Positions 19,492-29,885 of a stretch of DNA of 42,173 nucleotides are shown piece after piece (positions within the stretch are counted from its first letter, which is position 1; every line of letters begins with the position of its first letter). Origin of the DNA: Leptospiraceae bacterium. Its GTDB lineage: Bacteria; Spirochaetota; Leptospiria; Leptospirales; Leptospiraceae. Below the pieces are notes generated by a model that searched no databases, was not told the origin of the DNA, and was given only the letters and a program-made list of their open reading frames with translations. The position numbers were made by a program, and so were the translations under genes. The DNA is taken from positions 1-42,173 of the forward strand of contig CANGZW010000019.1 in the NCBI GenBank assembly GCA_947458405.1. Direction: 5' to 3'.

Positions 19492-22400
19492 AATAGCTTT
19501 TTAATTATTAAAAAAGTTGTATCATCTTTTGTTGTGTAACTCTCAAGTTTTTCTAAGATCTGATCTTTAATTTCTGTGGTACTATTTTCTTTACTGTTTT
19601 TTAAAATTTCTGAAAGTCCTTCTACGCCCAACATATTTCCTTCACTCTTTTCTTCACTTTCCGTAACACCATCTGTATATAGTAGTAGTGTATCACCTTT
19701 ATTCATTTGAAAAGTTTTATCCTGAATCAAATTTTTATTAGATTCATTTAACTTTCCGAGTCCTATCCATAATCCTTCTGTTGGTATTGATTCAATAGTT
19801 GAATTTTCACTTCGAAAAATCAGTAAATCCTGATGCTGACCCGCATGCACAAAATTTCCATTTTTATCATGACAGAAAATGGTTATTGTCATATATTTAT
19901 ACTGATACTTAGAAATTTTTCTTATGTTATCTTCAATTCCATTGATAATAATTCTCAATAATTCAGAGGGTGTGATTTCATCATTATTAGATAGTGTTAG
20001 ATGAATTGAAGTTTGAACCATCATCATGATCAGACCTGATAAAATTCCATGACCTGATACATCTCCAATTATTATCCAATCCTTTTTTGGAGTATTTATC
20101 ACATCATAATAATCACCACCGACAGATTCTGCAGGCTTCATATAACCAGTTACATCATACCCTTGTATTTCACTTTTTTCAGGTATGAGTGAATTTTGTA
20201 TTCCAGAAGTAATTTCCATTTCTTTTGATAATTTTGCTGAAATTTCTCTTTGGGCAAGGAGTAGGGCATTTTCAATAGAAATTGCAGCCTGTGAAGATAA
20301 AATGGATAATAATTCTAGTCTCTCTCTAGTGAATATGTTTGGAGAAAGATTATTTTCTAAATATAATATTCCAGACATATTTCCCTTTTGAATAATTGGG
20401 GCACAAAGTATAGATTTCATTTTCTTTTGGTATATATAAATATCATCGGTAAACATTCCTTTTTCGTAGGCATTTGGTAGTACAATACTCTGACCTGTTT
20501 TTCTTACATAATTAATAATAGAGAGAGGAATGTCTTTGTAGTCATCAAGAGAAATAGAAGTTATAATCTCTCCTCCTATGGCACTCGTTTCTGCTTCTAT
20601 ATAGAGCTTACCTTTTTTTGATAATATTAATATTCCTCTTTGAGCACCCGCGTTTTCAATTGAAACATTTAAGATTTTAATTAATAATTTTCCTAGTTCA
20701 ATTTCTCCAGAAAGAGCCTGGGAAGATTTTAATATAGTGGAAATATCTAAATTTGAACTACTATTTATTGTAAGACCAATTGTTCCCGGTAAAGATGAAG
20801 ATGATTCTCTTAAAAGATTGGCATATATGTTATCAATTTTATTAACCATAGCCACTGCTCCCCATCTCATATAAGTACTTCGGGAGAGTAGAAGCATATT
20901 TTTTGCATGATCTCTAAAATCTATACTTAAATAAAAACTTCCAGCTAATTCTAGTGCAAGAGCTTCTTCTTGTAGATAATTACTTTTTCGTGCTTCTCTT
21001 ATTGCTAATTCATAATGAATTATTGCTTGTTCTTTTTTATTTTCTAAACTATAATACTCAGCTTTAATCAGAAAAAATTTATGATCACAATTTGAAGGAG
21101 AGTGTTTTCTCCATTTATTGAGCATTTTTAAATTATTTTCAATATCATTGCGGTAATTATTTTCTTTACTCCCTTGTTTAAGTATTGCAATTTTTGTTAA
21201 TGAATCATAAAAATGATATACAACTAGCCCATATACACTAATACCATCTTCTATAACTTTTATAATTTTATCAGAAAATTCTATAGATTTAGAAAATCGA
21301 TTACTCAGATAAGAATGTATTAAGGAGCATAAATAAGTATGAAAAAGAGTTGCATAGTCTTTAGTCTCTTCATGAAGAGGAAGCATTAAATCAATATCAT
21401 AAAACGCACCTTTTAGCCTGGAAATATCTTTACTTCTACCTAGAAAATTTTCTAAAGATTGCCGATAAAGATTTATTATATTTAAATCTGATTGATATCT
21501 GAGATTTTTTTTATTATCTAAATATTTACTGATTATTTTTTGTAAATCTTCTATTTCAATTCCTGCACTGTAGCTATAGTAAACATCTACAACTGCTGAA
21601 TGTGATGCAAATTCTAAATCTCCAATTTCAAGGCATTTTTGATAAACATCTGCTAACGGTTTTAGAGTATCCCTCAAAGGTGAATTCCAGTGCCTAATAA
21701 ATGTGTTATATACAAAAATAGTCCGAGGATTTTGTTCTTGGTTATTTATTTTCTCAGCTAATTTTATAGCTATCTTTCCAATTGTGTTTCCAAAATCAAA
21801 TAACCCAATCGATGATAATATTAATCCTAATCCGTTTAAATTATAGGATGTATAAATAGTTGGTCCTTTCTGCAAGGAAAGTCTTACAACTTTTAAAATT
21901 AAAAGTGGTAATAAGTTTGGTTTTACCCAATAAGATACTGAATTTATACAAGAAATAATTCTAATTGAAGCTAGGGTATATGGATCTTCTGTTAGCTTAC
22001 TATTTAAAAAAAAGTTAACCCCTTTAATAGATAATAAAGCAAGGGTTTTAAGTAAGCTAAATATATGATGATACTTTTTAGGATTTTTTGGAAAATTGAT
22101 ATTAAGTTTATTTAATATTTCTAAACCATATTCTATACTTTTTAAATAGTTATTTTTAGATATTTCAGTTTTAATTTTTATTTCATAAATTTTAATAGTA
22201 TCTAGTAAATATTTTGAATTAAGTAGTACGATTTCAGAAAAATATTCCATCTCATCATATTTTAAGCATAAGTAACTAGTTTCGGCACAATATGTATATA
22301 TAGATAAAGTTAGGGAATAGTCCGATGTCCAATTTTCTGATTTATCTAGCTTTTCTAAAAGTGATACACTTATTTTCAGATAATGATAGGCTGGTTCATA

Positions 22401-24659
22401 AGCAGCTGAGGATAGAGCTTTTTTACCAGCATCATAGTTTAACTTCACTAAATCTTGAATAGATTTTTTATTTGAAAGTAACTCTTTTCCATGATTCAAA
22501 TGATCTACAATATAGAATATTTTCTCTGAAATTTCTATTGGATTTAGACCCCTCATAGTGAGTTCACCAATTTTTACATGGACTTTAACTTTTTCTTCAT
22601 TGGGAAGCATAGAATAAGCGGCTTCCTGAACTCTATCATGTATAAATCGGTATAAATTATTTGATAAATATATTAAACCTTCTGTGATATTTTCATTAAT
22701 TGCATTAACAGTTTCCTCGTAAGAGAGTTGGGCAAGAAAACTAACAGAGTCAATGGTAAATCTATTTCCAATGCAAGATCCATAAATAATTAATTTTTTA
22801 GCTGAATCAGAAAGTTTATTAATTTTAATAATCATTAATTCAATAACATTTTCAGTTACTTGAAATTGTTTTACCTTTTCAATTTCCCAAACCCATCCCT
22901 TTGATTTGGAAAAATGTATTACCTTATCATCATATAAATTCTTTACAAATTGATTTAAAAAAAATGGATTCCCTCTTGTTTTGTTATATACCTCTATGGC
23001 AAGGTCTTCAATTTCATTTTTCTTTTTTCCCATAAGGGTTTCTAAAAATATTTGGATATTATCTAACTGAAGTGGTTTTAAATGAATTTTATCAATTTTA
23101 GTTTTATTGCGTTTTAACTCTTCAATAAAAATGGAAAAAGGGTGGGTATTCGATATTATAGATTCTCTAAAAGAAAGAATTAATAAAAAATGATTAAGTA
23201 AATTATCACTTAAAATTGCTTTCAAAAGAGATAAACTAGGTGCATCAGCCCATTGAACATCATCTAAAAAAAGAACAAATGGATGTTCCTCTTTAGAAAA
23301 AACTTTTATTAAATTTGTAAAAATATGGTTAAATCTATTTTGAGATTCCTCAGGGTTTAATTGTAGTACTTGTGGTTGTTGACCAATAATTAATTCTAAT
23401 TCAGGGACAACATGTATTACAATTTGACCATTTTCGCCGACAGCAGATAGAATATTTCTTCTCCATCGTTGGATTTTATTTTCACTTTCAGTAAGTATCT
23501 GTTTGAATAGATTCTGGAATGCTTGAATAATTGAACTAAAAGGAACATCTTTTCGCATCTGATCGTATTTACCAGAAGCAAAATATCCTCTAGCATTTAT
23601 TATAGGCTTATTAACTTCTTTGATAATACTGGATTTTCCAATTCCCGGAACTCCTGAAACTAATACAACTCCCGACTTACCATGACTTATATAATTAAAT
23701 GCATCAAGAATTTTCTGTATTTCATTTTCTCTACCAATTAACTTTTGAGGCAATACAAATCTATCAATAATATCCAGTTCACCTGGATTTAGAGCATAGA
23801 TTCTTCCCGTATCACGAATTTGATCTAAGCATATCTCTAATTCAGATTTTAAACCACTAGCACTTTGGTATCTATCTTCAGGAGATTTAGAAAGTAACTT
23901 CTGTATAATATTTGAAAGAATAGTAGGCATTGATTTATCAATTTCATGAATAGGGGTAGGCATTTTAGCCAAATGAGAATGAATTATTTCTAATGGGTCA
24001 AGTGACTGGAAAGGAGGTTTTCTAGTCAACATTTCATAAAAAACAATACCCAGTGAATAAAAATCAGTTCTATAATCAGTAGCAACATTCATTCTTCCTG
24101 TTTGTTCTGGTGAAATGTAAGGTAAAACAGTCTCAATTACACTGGGGTTGTATAATTCCCCTAAACTATCATTAAGCAAAAATGAATATCCAAAATCACC
24201 CATATAAACATCTGTAATTTTATTTTTTAGGGTTTGGACATAAATATTTTGAGGCTTCAAATTTTTATGCGTTAAATTTTCTCCATGCAATTGAGAGAGA
24301 GTAGAGGAAATCTGTATTGCAATATTTAGAAAATCTATGTAGTTCAATGAAGATTTTAATAAATAGTTTTTAAGTGTGATACTATTGCTGTAATCACTTA
24401 TAAATATAATTTCAGATTCATGAATTATTAAATCTTGAATCTTTAAAAAACCTTTAATTTTAAGATTTTTTAAAATTTTATTATCCTGTTTTAGTAGTAC
24501 GATTTCGGATGCTGATTTAAAGTTCTTTTTAATTATTTTAATTATTACATATTCGTTTGTTCTAGAATGGATTCCTTTATAAATTACTGATTTATAACTT
24601 TCGGCAATTTGCTCTATAATAGAGTAATCCCCAATCTTTTGGTGTAATATACTTAACAT
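19488..24659 (-). CDS. Pseudokinase-AAA-GAF-SpoIIE phosphatase signalling giant
   Basis: A 1723-residue cytoplasmic protein. Residues 1-280 are a protein-kinase fold with Lys41 (VIIK), DFG at 155-157 and ISPEQTGRMN; but the catalytic loop reads HKNLKPQN, so the HRD Asp is Asn133, and there is no glycine loop. Residues about 305-600 are an AAA ATPase (Walker A GVPGIGKS at 336-343, Walker B LFLDDVQWAD). A long helical TPR-like region follows (about 650-1280), then a GAF domain (about 1300-1450) and a SpoIIE/PPM phosphatase (about 1480-1723) whose metal ligands look complete (GGDYYD, GDVSGHG, YTDGVTE, DDTT). The family resembles kinase-AAA-GAF proteins of cyanobacteria and spirochaetes, there usually ending in a histidine kinase. 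The likely output is dephosphorylation of an anti-sigma antagonist. It starts directly after the M20 stop, so both genes share an operon. Confidence 0.92.
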   Translation of the reverse strand: MLSILHQKIGDYSIIEQIAESYKSVIYKGIHSRTNEYVIIKIIKKNFKSASEIVLLKQDNKILKNLKIKGFLKIQDLIIHESEIIFISDYSNSITLKNYLLKSSLNYIDFLNIAIQISSTLSQLHGENLTHKNLKPQNIYVQTLKNKITDVYMGDFGYSFLLNDSLGELYNPSVIETVLPYISPEQTGRMNVATDYRTDFYSLGIVFYEMLTRKPPFQSLDPLEIIHSHLAKMPTPIHEIDKSMPTILSNIIQKLLSKSPEDRYQSASGLKSELEICLDQIRDTGRIYALNPGELDIIDRFVLPQKLIGRENEIQKILDAFNYISHGKSGVVLVSGVPGIGKSSIIKEVNKPIINARGYFASGKYDQMRKDVPFSSIIQAFQNLFKQILTESENKIQRWRRNILSAVGENGQIVIHVVPELELIIGQQPQVLQLNPEESQNRFNHIFTNLIKVFSKEEHPFVLFLDDVQWADAPSLSLLKAILSDNLLNHFLLILSFRESIISNTHPFSIFIEELKRNKTKIDKIHLKPLQLDNIQIFLETLMGKKKNEIEDLAIEVYNKTRGNPFFLNQFVKNLYDDKVIHFSKSKGWVWEIEKVKQFQVTENVIELMIIKINKLSDSAKKLIIYGSCIGNRFTIDSVSFLAQLSYEETVNAINENITEGLIYLSNNLYRFIHDRVQEAAYSMLPNEEKVKVHVKIGELTMRGLNPIEISEKIFYIVDHLNHGKELLSNKKSIQDLVKLNYDAGKKALSSAAYEPAYHYLKISVSLLEKLDKSENWTSDYSLTLSIYTYCAETSYLCLKYDEMEYFSEIVLLNSKYLLDTIKIYEIKIKTEISKNNYLKSIEYGLEILNKLNINFPKNPKKYHHIFSLLKTLALLSIKGVNFFLNSKLTEDPYTLASIRIISCINSVSYWVKPNLLPLLILKVVRLSLQKGPTIYTSYNLNGLGLILSSIGLFDFGNTIGKIAIKLAEKINNQEQNPRTIFVYNTFIRHWNSPLRDTLKPLADVYQKCLEIGDLEFASHSAVVDVYYSYSAGIEIEDLQKIISKYLDNKKNLRYQSDLNIINLYRQSLENFLGRSKDISRLKGAFYDIDLMLPLHEETKDYATLFHTYLCSLIHSYLSNRFSKSIEFSDKIIKVIEDGISVYGLVVYHFYDSLTKIAILKQGSKENNYRNDIENNLKMLNKWRKHSPSNCDHKFFLIKAEYYSLENKKEQAIIHYELAIREARKSNYLQEEALALELAGSFYLSIDFRDHAKNMLLLSRSTYMRWGAVAMVNKIDNIYANLLRESSSSLPGTIGLTINSSSNLDISTILKSSQALSGEIELGKLLIKILNVSIENAGAQRGILILSKKGKLYIEAETSAIGGEIITSISLDDYKDIPLSIINYVRKTGQSIVLPNAYEKGMFTDDIYIYQKKMKSILCAPIIQKGNMSGILYLENNLSPNIFTRERLELLSILSSQAAISIENALLLAQREISAKLSKEMEITSGIQNSLIPEKSEIQGYDVTGYMKPAESVGGDYYDVINTPKKDWIIIGDVSGHGILSGLIMMMVQTSIHLTLSNNDEITPSELLRIIINGIEDNIRKISKYQYKYMTITIFCHDKNGNFVHAGQHQDLLIFRSENSTIESIPTEGLWIGLGKLNESNKNLIQDKTFQMNKGDTLLLYTDGVTESEEKSEGNMLGVEGLSEILKNSKENSTTEIKDQILEKLESYTTKDDTTFLIIKKLF

Positions 24660-25835
24660 TTAGTTTTCGGAAAGATATAGTTTTATAGATTCTTTTAAAA
24701 CTTCTAATCCTATGGGAAGAGCAGTTTCATCAAAATCAAATTTAGAATTATGGTGGGGGTGGATAAAACCCTTATCGGGATTTCTAGATCCAACAAAAAA
24801 GTAGCATCCGGGAACCCTATCCAAAAAGGCAGAAAAGTCTTCTCCACCCATATTCTTTACATGCTCGGTTGTAATATTCCCAATTCCCAATATATTATCA
24901 GTAGCTTTTTTTACAATATTCACCATGCCTGTTTCATTGATAGTTGGCTTATTAATTCTTAAATACTCAATCTCTGCCTTAGCTCCAAATCCTTCACTAA
25001 TTCCATTGATAATATTTTTTAGTTTTTCGGGTATATCATTGTATAGCTCTTTGCTATAAGTCCTAACTGTTCCTTTTAAATAAGCAACTTCTGGTATTGC
25101 ATTAAATGCATCCCCAGAATGAAGACTTCCTACTGTGACAACACATGAATCCAATGGGTCTGCAAACCTGGATACAATTGTTTGTAATGCAGTAATGATA
25201 TGGGCAGATACGACAATTGGATCAATAGTATGTTGTGGCATGGCTCCATGTCCACTTTTACCAATCACTTTAATATTAAACTCATCAACTGCCGCCATCA
25301 TTGGACCTTCCACTACACCAATTTTGCCCAGAGGAACATGATTCCAAACATGCAGTGCTAATGCCGCAGATACATTGTACTTTTCTAATATACCTTCTTC
25401 GATCATTCTATCAGCTCCCCCTCCACCTTCTTCAGCAGGTTGAAAGGCTAGTAGTACACGACCTTTTGGTATAAAGTTTGAAATCTGTTCTTTTAAATCT
25501 CCTGCCAAACTCATTAGTATTGCGGTGTGCCCATCATGACCACAGGCATGCATAACTCCATTATTTCTGGATCTATACGAAACTTGATTTTCCTCGTGTA
25601 TGGGTAGAGCATCCATATCAGCCCTAACCAATAGTGTTTTCCCGGGGATGCCTGAATCTAAAAGGCAGGTGATTCCGGTTTTAGCTATTCCATTCTCAAA
25701 TTTCAAATTGAGTCTTGTGAGATGTTCGGATACTAACTCGGCTGTTTTTGTTTCTTGGAACATTAGCTCAGGATGGGTATGAATCATTCTTCTAAAATTA
25801 ATTAGTTCGTGTAGTTTAGATTCTGATATTTTCAT
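24660..25835 (-). CDS. M20-family amidohydrolase/carboxypeptidase
   Basis: A 391-residue cytoplasmic metallohydrolase of the M20D group (N-acyl-amino acid amidohydrolase, hippurate hydrolase, IAA-amino acid hydrolase type). Seen: [11 protein letters not shown], the metal-binding [20 protein letters not shown] with the catalytic Glu pair, [21 protein letters not shown] of the dimerisation lid domain, GGEDFSAFL and the final metal ligand in [13 protein letters not shown]. All key residues are present and length is typical. It is the first gene of a two-gene - strand operon; the 1723-residue signalling protein begins right after its stop. The substrate cannot be read from sequence. Divergent from the LytM gene across about 240 bp holding no recognisable gene. 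Confidence 0.93.
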   Translation of the reverse strand: MKISESKLHELINFRRMIHTHPELMFQETKTAELVSEHLTRLNLKFENGIAKTGITCLLDSGIPGKTLLVRADMDALPIHEENQVSYRSRNNGVMHACGHDGHTAILMSLAGDLKEQISNFIPKGRVLLAFQPAEEGGGGADRMIEEGILEKYNVSAALALHVWNHVPLGKIGVVEGPMMAAVDEFNIKVIGKSGHGAMPQHTIDPIVVSAHIITALQTIVSRFADPLDSCVVTVGSLHSGDAFNAIPEVAYLKGTVRTYSKELYNDIPEKLKNIINGISEGFGAKAEIEYLRINKPTINETGMVNIVKKATDNILGIGNITTEHVKNMGGEDFSAFLDRVPGCYFFVGSRNPDKGFIHPHHNSKFDFDETALPIGLEVLKESIKLYLSEN

Positions 25836-26075
25836 TAGATTTCGCCTGCTTTATATCCATACGTTAGATTAAAAAGAATCAATAAAAATACTTTTTGTAA
25901 ATTAAAAATGAATGAAATACTAGTAGCAAGTTTTATTCTGTAAAATGAAACAATAGATTAGTCTAAAGAGGTTTTTCTCCCTCTGAAACTGAAATAGGAT
26001 ATGACATATTATCATCAAATTTGAAATTTATATTAATAATGCTAGTAAGAATACTTTTTGGCCATACATTTAAAA

Positions 26076-27341
26076 ATGAAAAAAATTAAATATTTAATTT
26101 TAATTCTAATTTCTACAATTTATCTGTTTATATTTAATTTAAACGCAAAAGAAAATAAAATTTATTATATAAATAAAGAATATATTCTTAAGGCAAAATC
26201 ATTTGAGTTAAATTCGGATAAAGTTGATATAGTTTATCCCGGGGATAAAGTAAGGCTATTGTTTTTAGAAGAAAATCTCAGTGCCACAGCTCCCGGGGAT
26301 GAATTTTGGGCGAAAATACAATTTAGAACAAAAGAAGGATTTATTCCTTTCAAATATCTTCAGAATAAGCCCCCAAAAAAAATTTCTAAGATTAGAAGAA
26401 GGGGAGTTGTAATTCCCAAGCCATACTATGTTTTTGTGAAGAATTTACCCGTTAGATTTGAACCGGATTTGAAAAGTATTCCAATCTTCTCTATTTCTCA
26501 AAATGCGGAAGTTATTGTAAATAAATTTAGCGATAATGATGAGGTCATCGATGGAATTGTGGGTAAATGGGCATTTATTGTTTATGGTAGATCGGAAGGT
26601 TGGGTCTTCAGTGGTTTTTTAGGAGAAGAAAAAAATCAGGAAATAGATGTAGTACCTGATCGTATTACAGTTGGAAAGGTATTATATGTAAATGTATCCG
26701 AATTACCCGTAAGGGATGAGCCAAGTAATTATGGAACTCCTATTTCGGTTTTAAGTCTTGGCGAATCTGTTGAAGTAATGGACAAAAAACGATTTTTGGA
26801 AGTGAACAATGGAATTAAATCATCTTGGGTAAAGATATCTATTGATAACACAGAAGGTTGGGTCTATGGAGGATTTTTATCTCCTCAAAAACCCGAAAAA
26901 CCTAAAAATGTAGTACAAAGTAGCACTTTTTTATATCCACTTGAATATGATAAAAGTAAAATGACCAGTAATTTTGGACCTAGAAAAGATCCTGTCACAG
27001 GTCGGATAGGAGCTAACCATACGGGAGTTGATTTATACCCGTTTAGTAGATTTGGAGCCCCTATTTTTTCTGCAGGGGACGGAAATGTAATACATCAAAG
27101 TAAAAATAGCGGGTATGGAAATTTAACCGTAGTTCAACATTCTAACGGATTAGTTACATATTACGCACATCAGCAAAAATTCATGGTCAAAGAAAATGAA
27201 AGAGTAAAGGCGGGAGATCTCATAGGTGAAGTAGGGAGTAGTGGAAAATCAACAGGACCCCACTTACATTTTGAGGTTAGAACAGGACTTTGGCAAGAAC
27301 AACTCAATCCGGAGAAGTTTATAAATGTCCCAAAAAATTAA
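26076..27341 (+). CDS. SH3-domain M23 (LytM) endopeptidase
   Basis: A secreted peptidoglycan peptidase of 421 residues. I place the start at ATG 26076, where a classical signal peptide begins (MKKIKYLILILISTIYLF), rather than at a TTG 18 nt upstream. Three SH3-like segments come first: one about 25-105, then two clear bacterial SH3b repeats each ending in a GWVFSGFLG/GWVYGGFLS signature. The C-terminal LytM domain has NHTGVDL (His and Asp zinc ligands), YYAHQ and GPHLHFEVR (His396 and His398), so it should be an active Zn endopeptidase cutting cross-links. The last 17 nt overlap the ankyrin-repeat gene, implying joint translation and perhaps a functional pair in the periplasm. Confidence 0.92.
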   Translation: MKKIKYLILILISTIYLFIFNLNAKENKIYYINKEYILKAKSFELNSDKVDIVYPGDKVRLLFLEENLSATAPGDEFWAKIQFRTKEGFIPFKYLQNKPPKKISKIRRRGVVIPKPYYVFVKNLPVRFEPDLKSIPIFSISQNAEVIVNKFSDNDEVIDGIVGKWAFIVYGRSEGWVFSGFLGEEKNQEIDVVPDRITVGKVLYVNVSELPVRDEPSNYGTPISVLSLGESVEVMDKKRFLEVNNGIKSSWVKISIDNTEGWVYGGFLSPQKPEKPKNVVQSSTFLYPLEYDKSKMTSNFGPRKDPVTGRIGANHTGVDLYPFSRFGAPIFSAGDGNVIHQSKNSGYGNLTVVQHSNGLVTYYAHQQKFMVKENERVKAGDLIGEVGSSGKSTGPHLHFEVRTGLWQEQLNPEKFINVPKN

Positions 27342-29883
27342 GATATTGTTTGTCTTACTCTTAAGTTTTAATTTAATTTATCCCCAGGGGAGTATGATAA
27401 TATTTTCTGCTATTGATTCGGAAAATATTAATTTAGTCAAAGATTCAATTCAAGCCGGAAGTGATATCAATGCAAAAAATGGAAATGGTTTAACTCCTTT
27501 TATGTATGCTATTAAAAAAAATAGTAACGCAATGATAAATTATTTTATAACACTTCCTATAAATTATGATATTGAAGACAATGAAGGAAATAATATACTG
27601 CATTATTTAAGCTCAAATGAAGATGATGTAGTACTAAATCATATATTTAAAAATGAAAAAGTTAAAAATTTAGTGAATAAAAGAAATCAAATGGGCATCT
27701 CCCCACTTTTTTTGGCTGTGGAAAATGCTAACTATCTATTAGTTAATAACTTATTAGTAAATGGATCTGATACAAATGAAATCAACAGTGAAGGTAAATC
27801 TGTTTTACTTTTATCCCATGAAAAAAATCTATCACTCAAATCAGTAAAATCCAAAAAGATTTTTTTTGGATTAATTGAAAACTCTGCAAATGTAAATATT
27901 CATACCACTAATACTATAAGAGAAAATTCAATTACTAAAAAGTCTCTAATTTATGAAGCAACCGAATTAGAAGATATAGATCTATGTAATTTACTTATCA
28001 AGAAAGGTGCAAATATCAAAGAAAAATTTGAAGGTAACTCCCTCCTTCATTTGTCTACTAAATTGGGGAATAAAAATCTTGTATCACTCTACTTGAGTTA
28101 CGCATTATTAGTTGATGAAAGAGGAGAAAATGGTGAGACACCTCTTATGATTGCACTAAAGAGTGGAAATTATAGTTTAGTTCAATTCTTGATTTCTAAA
28201 AAAGCTAACATAAATTTAGCAAATACGAATGGAGATACGCCACTATCATTGGCTGTAGCAAATGCAGAATTAAAAATTGTTCAACAGTTAATTCAATCTA
28301 AGGCTGATGTAAACCATTTAAATGAGTATGGGAACAATTTATTGATGGAATCTGTAAAAGGGGATATTAATAAAAAGAAAGAAATTTATGAAATAATATC
28401 CCTACTCGTAAAATCAGGCTTAAAAATAAATAGTAAAAATATATATGGTAATACAGCTTTGTCATATATGATTAATAAGAAAAATGTAAAACTTATTAAA
28501 CATTTAATTAAATTGGGAGCTGACATAAACATCATAGATAATCTAGGAAACACTCCTTTACATAAAGCTGTATTACTTTCACTCTTTGACAGGCTAAAAA
28601 ATAAAGAATTAGATGAAATCTTAGAAATTCTATTTCAAGCGGGATCAGATCCGAATATTAGAAATAATGAAGGTTTAACTCCCTTACATATAGCAGTAAA
28701 ACCTCATAACCAAAAAGATGAAAAAGCAGCAATTCAAGTAATACAAAAATTATTGGACTATAGTGCTGATCCGAGTATAGAGGATAGGTTGGGTGCAAAC
28801 TGCTTTGACTATTCTAAGGGTGAAATTCTTACCTTATTAAATATTTCTCGTGATAAAACTATACCTGATATAGAATTTAAAAGTATAACTAACACAGTTG
28901 CAAATGATAATTCATTGGGTATCGCAATAGAAAACGAAAAAGTTTATCATCTAGGTGACTTTGAAAATAAAAAGATAGCATCACAATTTTTATCTTCAGG
29001 AAAGCTCGAAAAACAGGTAATACTTGAGGGAGCAGTCAATTTTTATAATAATTCAAACGATGGGCTATACTTTGCAAAAGAGATTAAAGAAATCTCTAAA
29101 ACAGGTGTTTGCACTTCAAAATTATACCTACAAAAATTAAATTATAAATTAGAAGAGTATTGGAATACATTATTAGAAGAGCCTATTTTATGTAATAGGT
29201 CAGAAATGATTTCAGTGATAGGGGACAATAAGAATAGTGTTTATATTCAATATAAATATAATAATAAAATAAAATTAATTAAAATAAATTTACTGAATGG
29301 AACAAGAGTTTCTGAAATTACTCCTTTGGAAGTATTACTTAGAGTTTTTAATTTTCAAGATAAGAATTATTTTGTAGGAAAACAGGGTTTTTACATATAT
29401 TCAAATACTCTTCAATTGCAAAATAAAAGAAACTGGAATGAAAAAAAGAATTTAATCGTTTATTTTGATGATAAATATGTATATAGCGTACTACCTTTGA
29501 TTTCCAGACCGGGTTTTAGTATTACAAAGTCAGACTTTGAACTTGAAACAATTTGGAAAAAGAAATTTAGCTCATTATCGGAAGATACTCCAATATTTAT
29601 AGAAGTTATTGAAGGTGAAATTTATGTATCAGGAGAAACTAGGGGGAATTTACATGGAAATCGAAATTTCGGAAAGGATTCAAAAGATATATTTCTAATA
29701 AAATTAGATTCAAATGGTATGCGAAAAAGTACATACCAAATAGGGAGTAAAGTTGATGATAAATTATTGGGAATGAATATTGATAATGAAAAAAAAGTTT
29801 ATCTACATGGAGTATCTAAAGAAAAAATTTATGAACGAGATAGTATAGGAGGAGATGATATATATATTTTGAGGTTCAAATAG
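27325..29883 (+). CDS. Exported ankyrin-repeat protein with C-terminal beta-propeller-like domain
   Basis: An 852-residue protein with signal peptide (cut near IYPQG), about twelve ankyrin repeats (about 30-510; for example GNTPLHKAVLLS, GLTPLHIAVK) and a C-terminal part (about 530-852) with beta-propeller features: near the end, IYVSGETRGNLHGN followed by KDIFLIKLDSNGM looks like an SBBP-type repeat, a domain frequent in Leptospira. GGAGAAG at 27310-27316, inside the upstream gene, is its ribosome binding site. Exported ankyrin proteins usually mediate protein-protein contacts in the periplasm; coupling to a LytM peptidase suggests a scaffold or inhibitor for it, which is inference only. Many repeats are divergent, so the repeat count is approximate. 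Confidence 0.85.
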   Translation: MSQKIKILFVLLLSFNLIYPQGSMIIFSAIDSENINLVKDSIQAGSDINAKNGNGLTPFMYAIKKNSNAMINYFITLPINYDIEDNEGNNILHYLSSNEDDVVLNHIFKNEKVKNLVNKRNQMGISPLFLAVENANYLLVNNLLVNGSDTNEINSEGKSVLLLSHEKNLSLKSVKSKKIFFGLIENSANVNIHTTNTIRENSITKKSLIYEATELEDIDLCNLLIKKGANIKEKFEGNSLLHLSTKLGNKNLVSLYLSYALLVDERGENGETPLMIALKSGNYSLVQFLISKKANINLANTNGDTPLSLAVANAELKIVQQLIQSKADVNHLNEYGNNLLMESVKGDINKKKEIYEIISLLVKSGLKINSKNIYGNTALSYMINKKNVKLIKHLIKLGADINIIDNLGNTPLHKAVLLSLFDRLKNKELDEILEILFQAGSDPNIRNNEGLTPLHIAVKPHNQKDEKAAIQVIQKLLDYSADPSIEDRLGANCFDYSKGEILTLLNISRDKTIPDIEFKSITNTVANDNSLGIAIENEKVYHLGDFENKKIASQFLSSGKLEKQVILEGAVNFYNNSNDGLYFAKEIKEISKTGVCTSKLYLQKLNYKLEEYWNTLLEEPILCNRSEMISVIGDNKNSVYIQYKYNNKIKLIKINLLNGTRVSEITPLEVLLRVFNFQDKNYFVGKQGFYIYSNTLQLQNKRNWNEKKNLIVYFDDKYVYSVLPLISRPGFSITKSDFELETIWKKKFSSLSEDTPIFIEVIEGEIYVSGETRGNLHGNRNFGKDSKDIFLIKLDSNGMRKSTYQIGSKVDDKLLGMNIDNEKKVYLHGVSKEKIYERDSIGGDDIYILRFK

Positions 29884-29885
29884 TT

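Noticed and set aside
25960-25985. AGAGG/CCTCT hairpin in the gap between the M20 and LytM genes
   Set aside because: Five-bp stem only, no T-run, and divergent genes do not need a terminator there.
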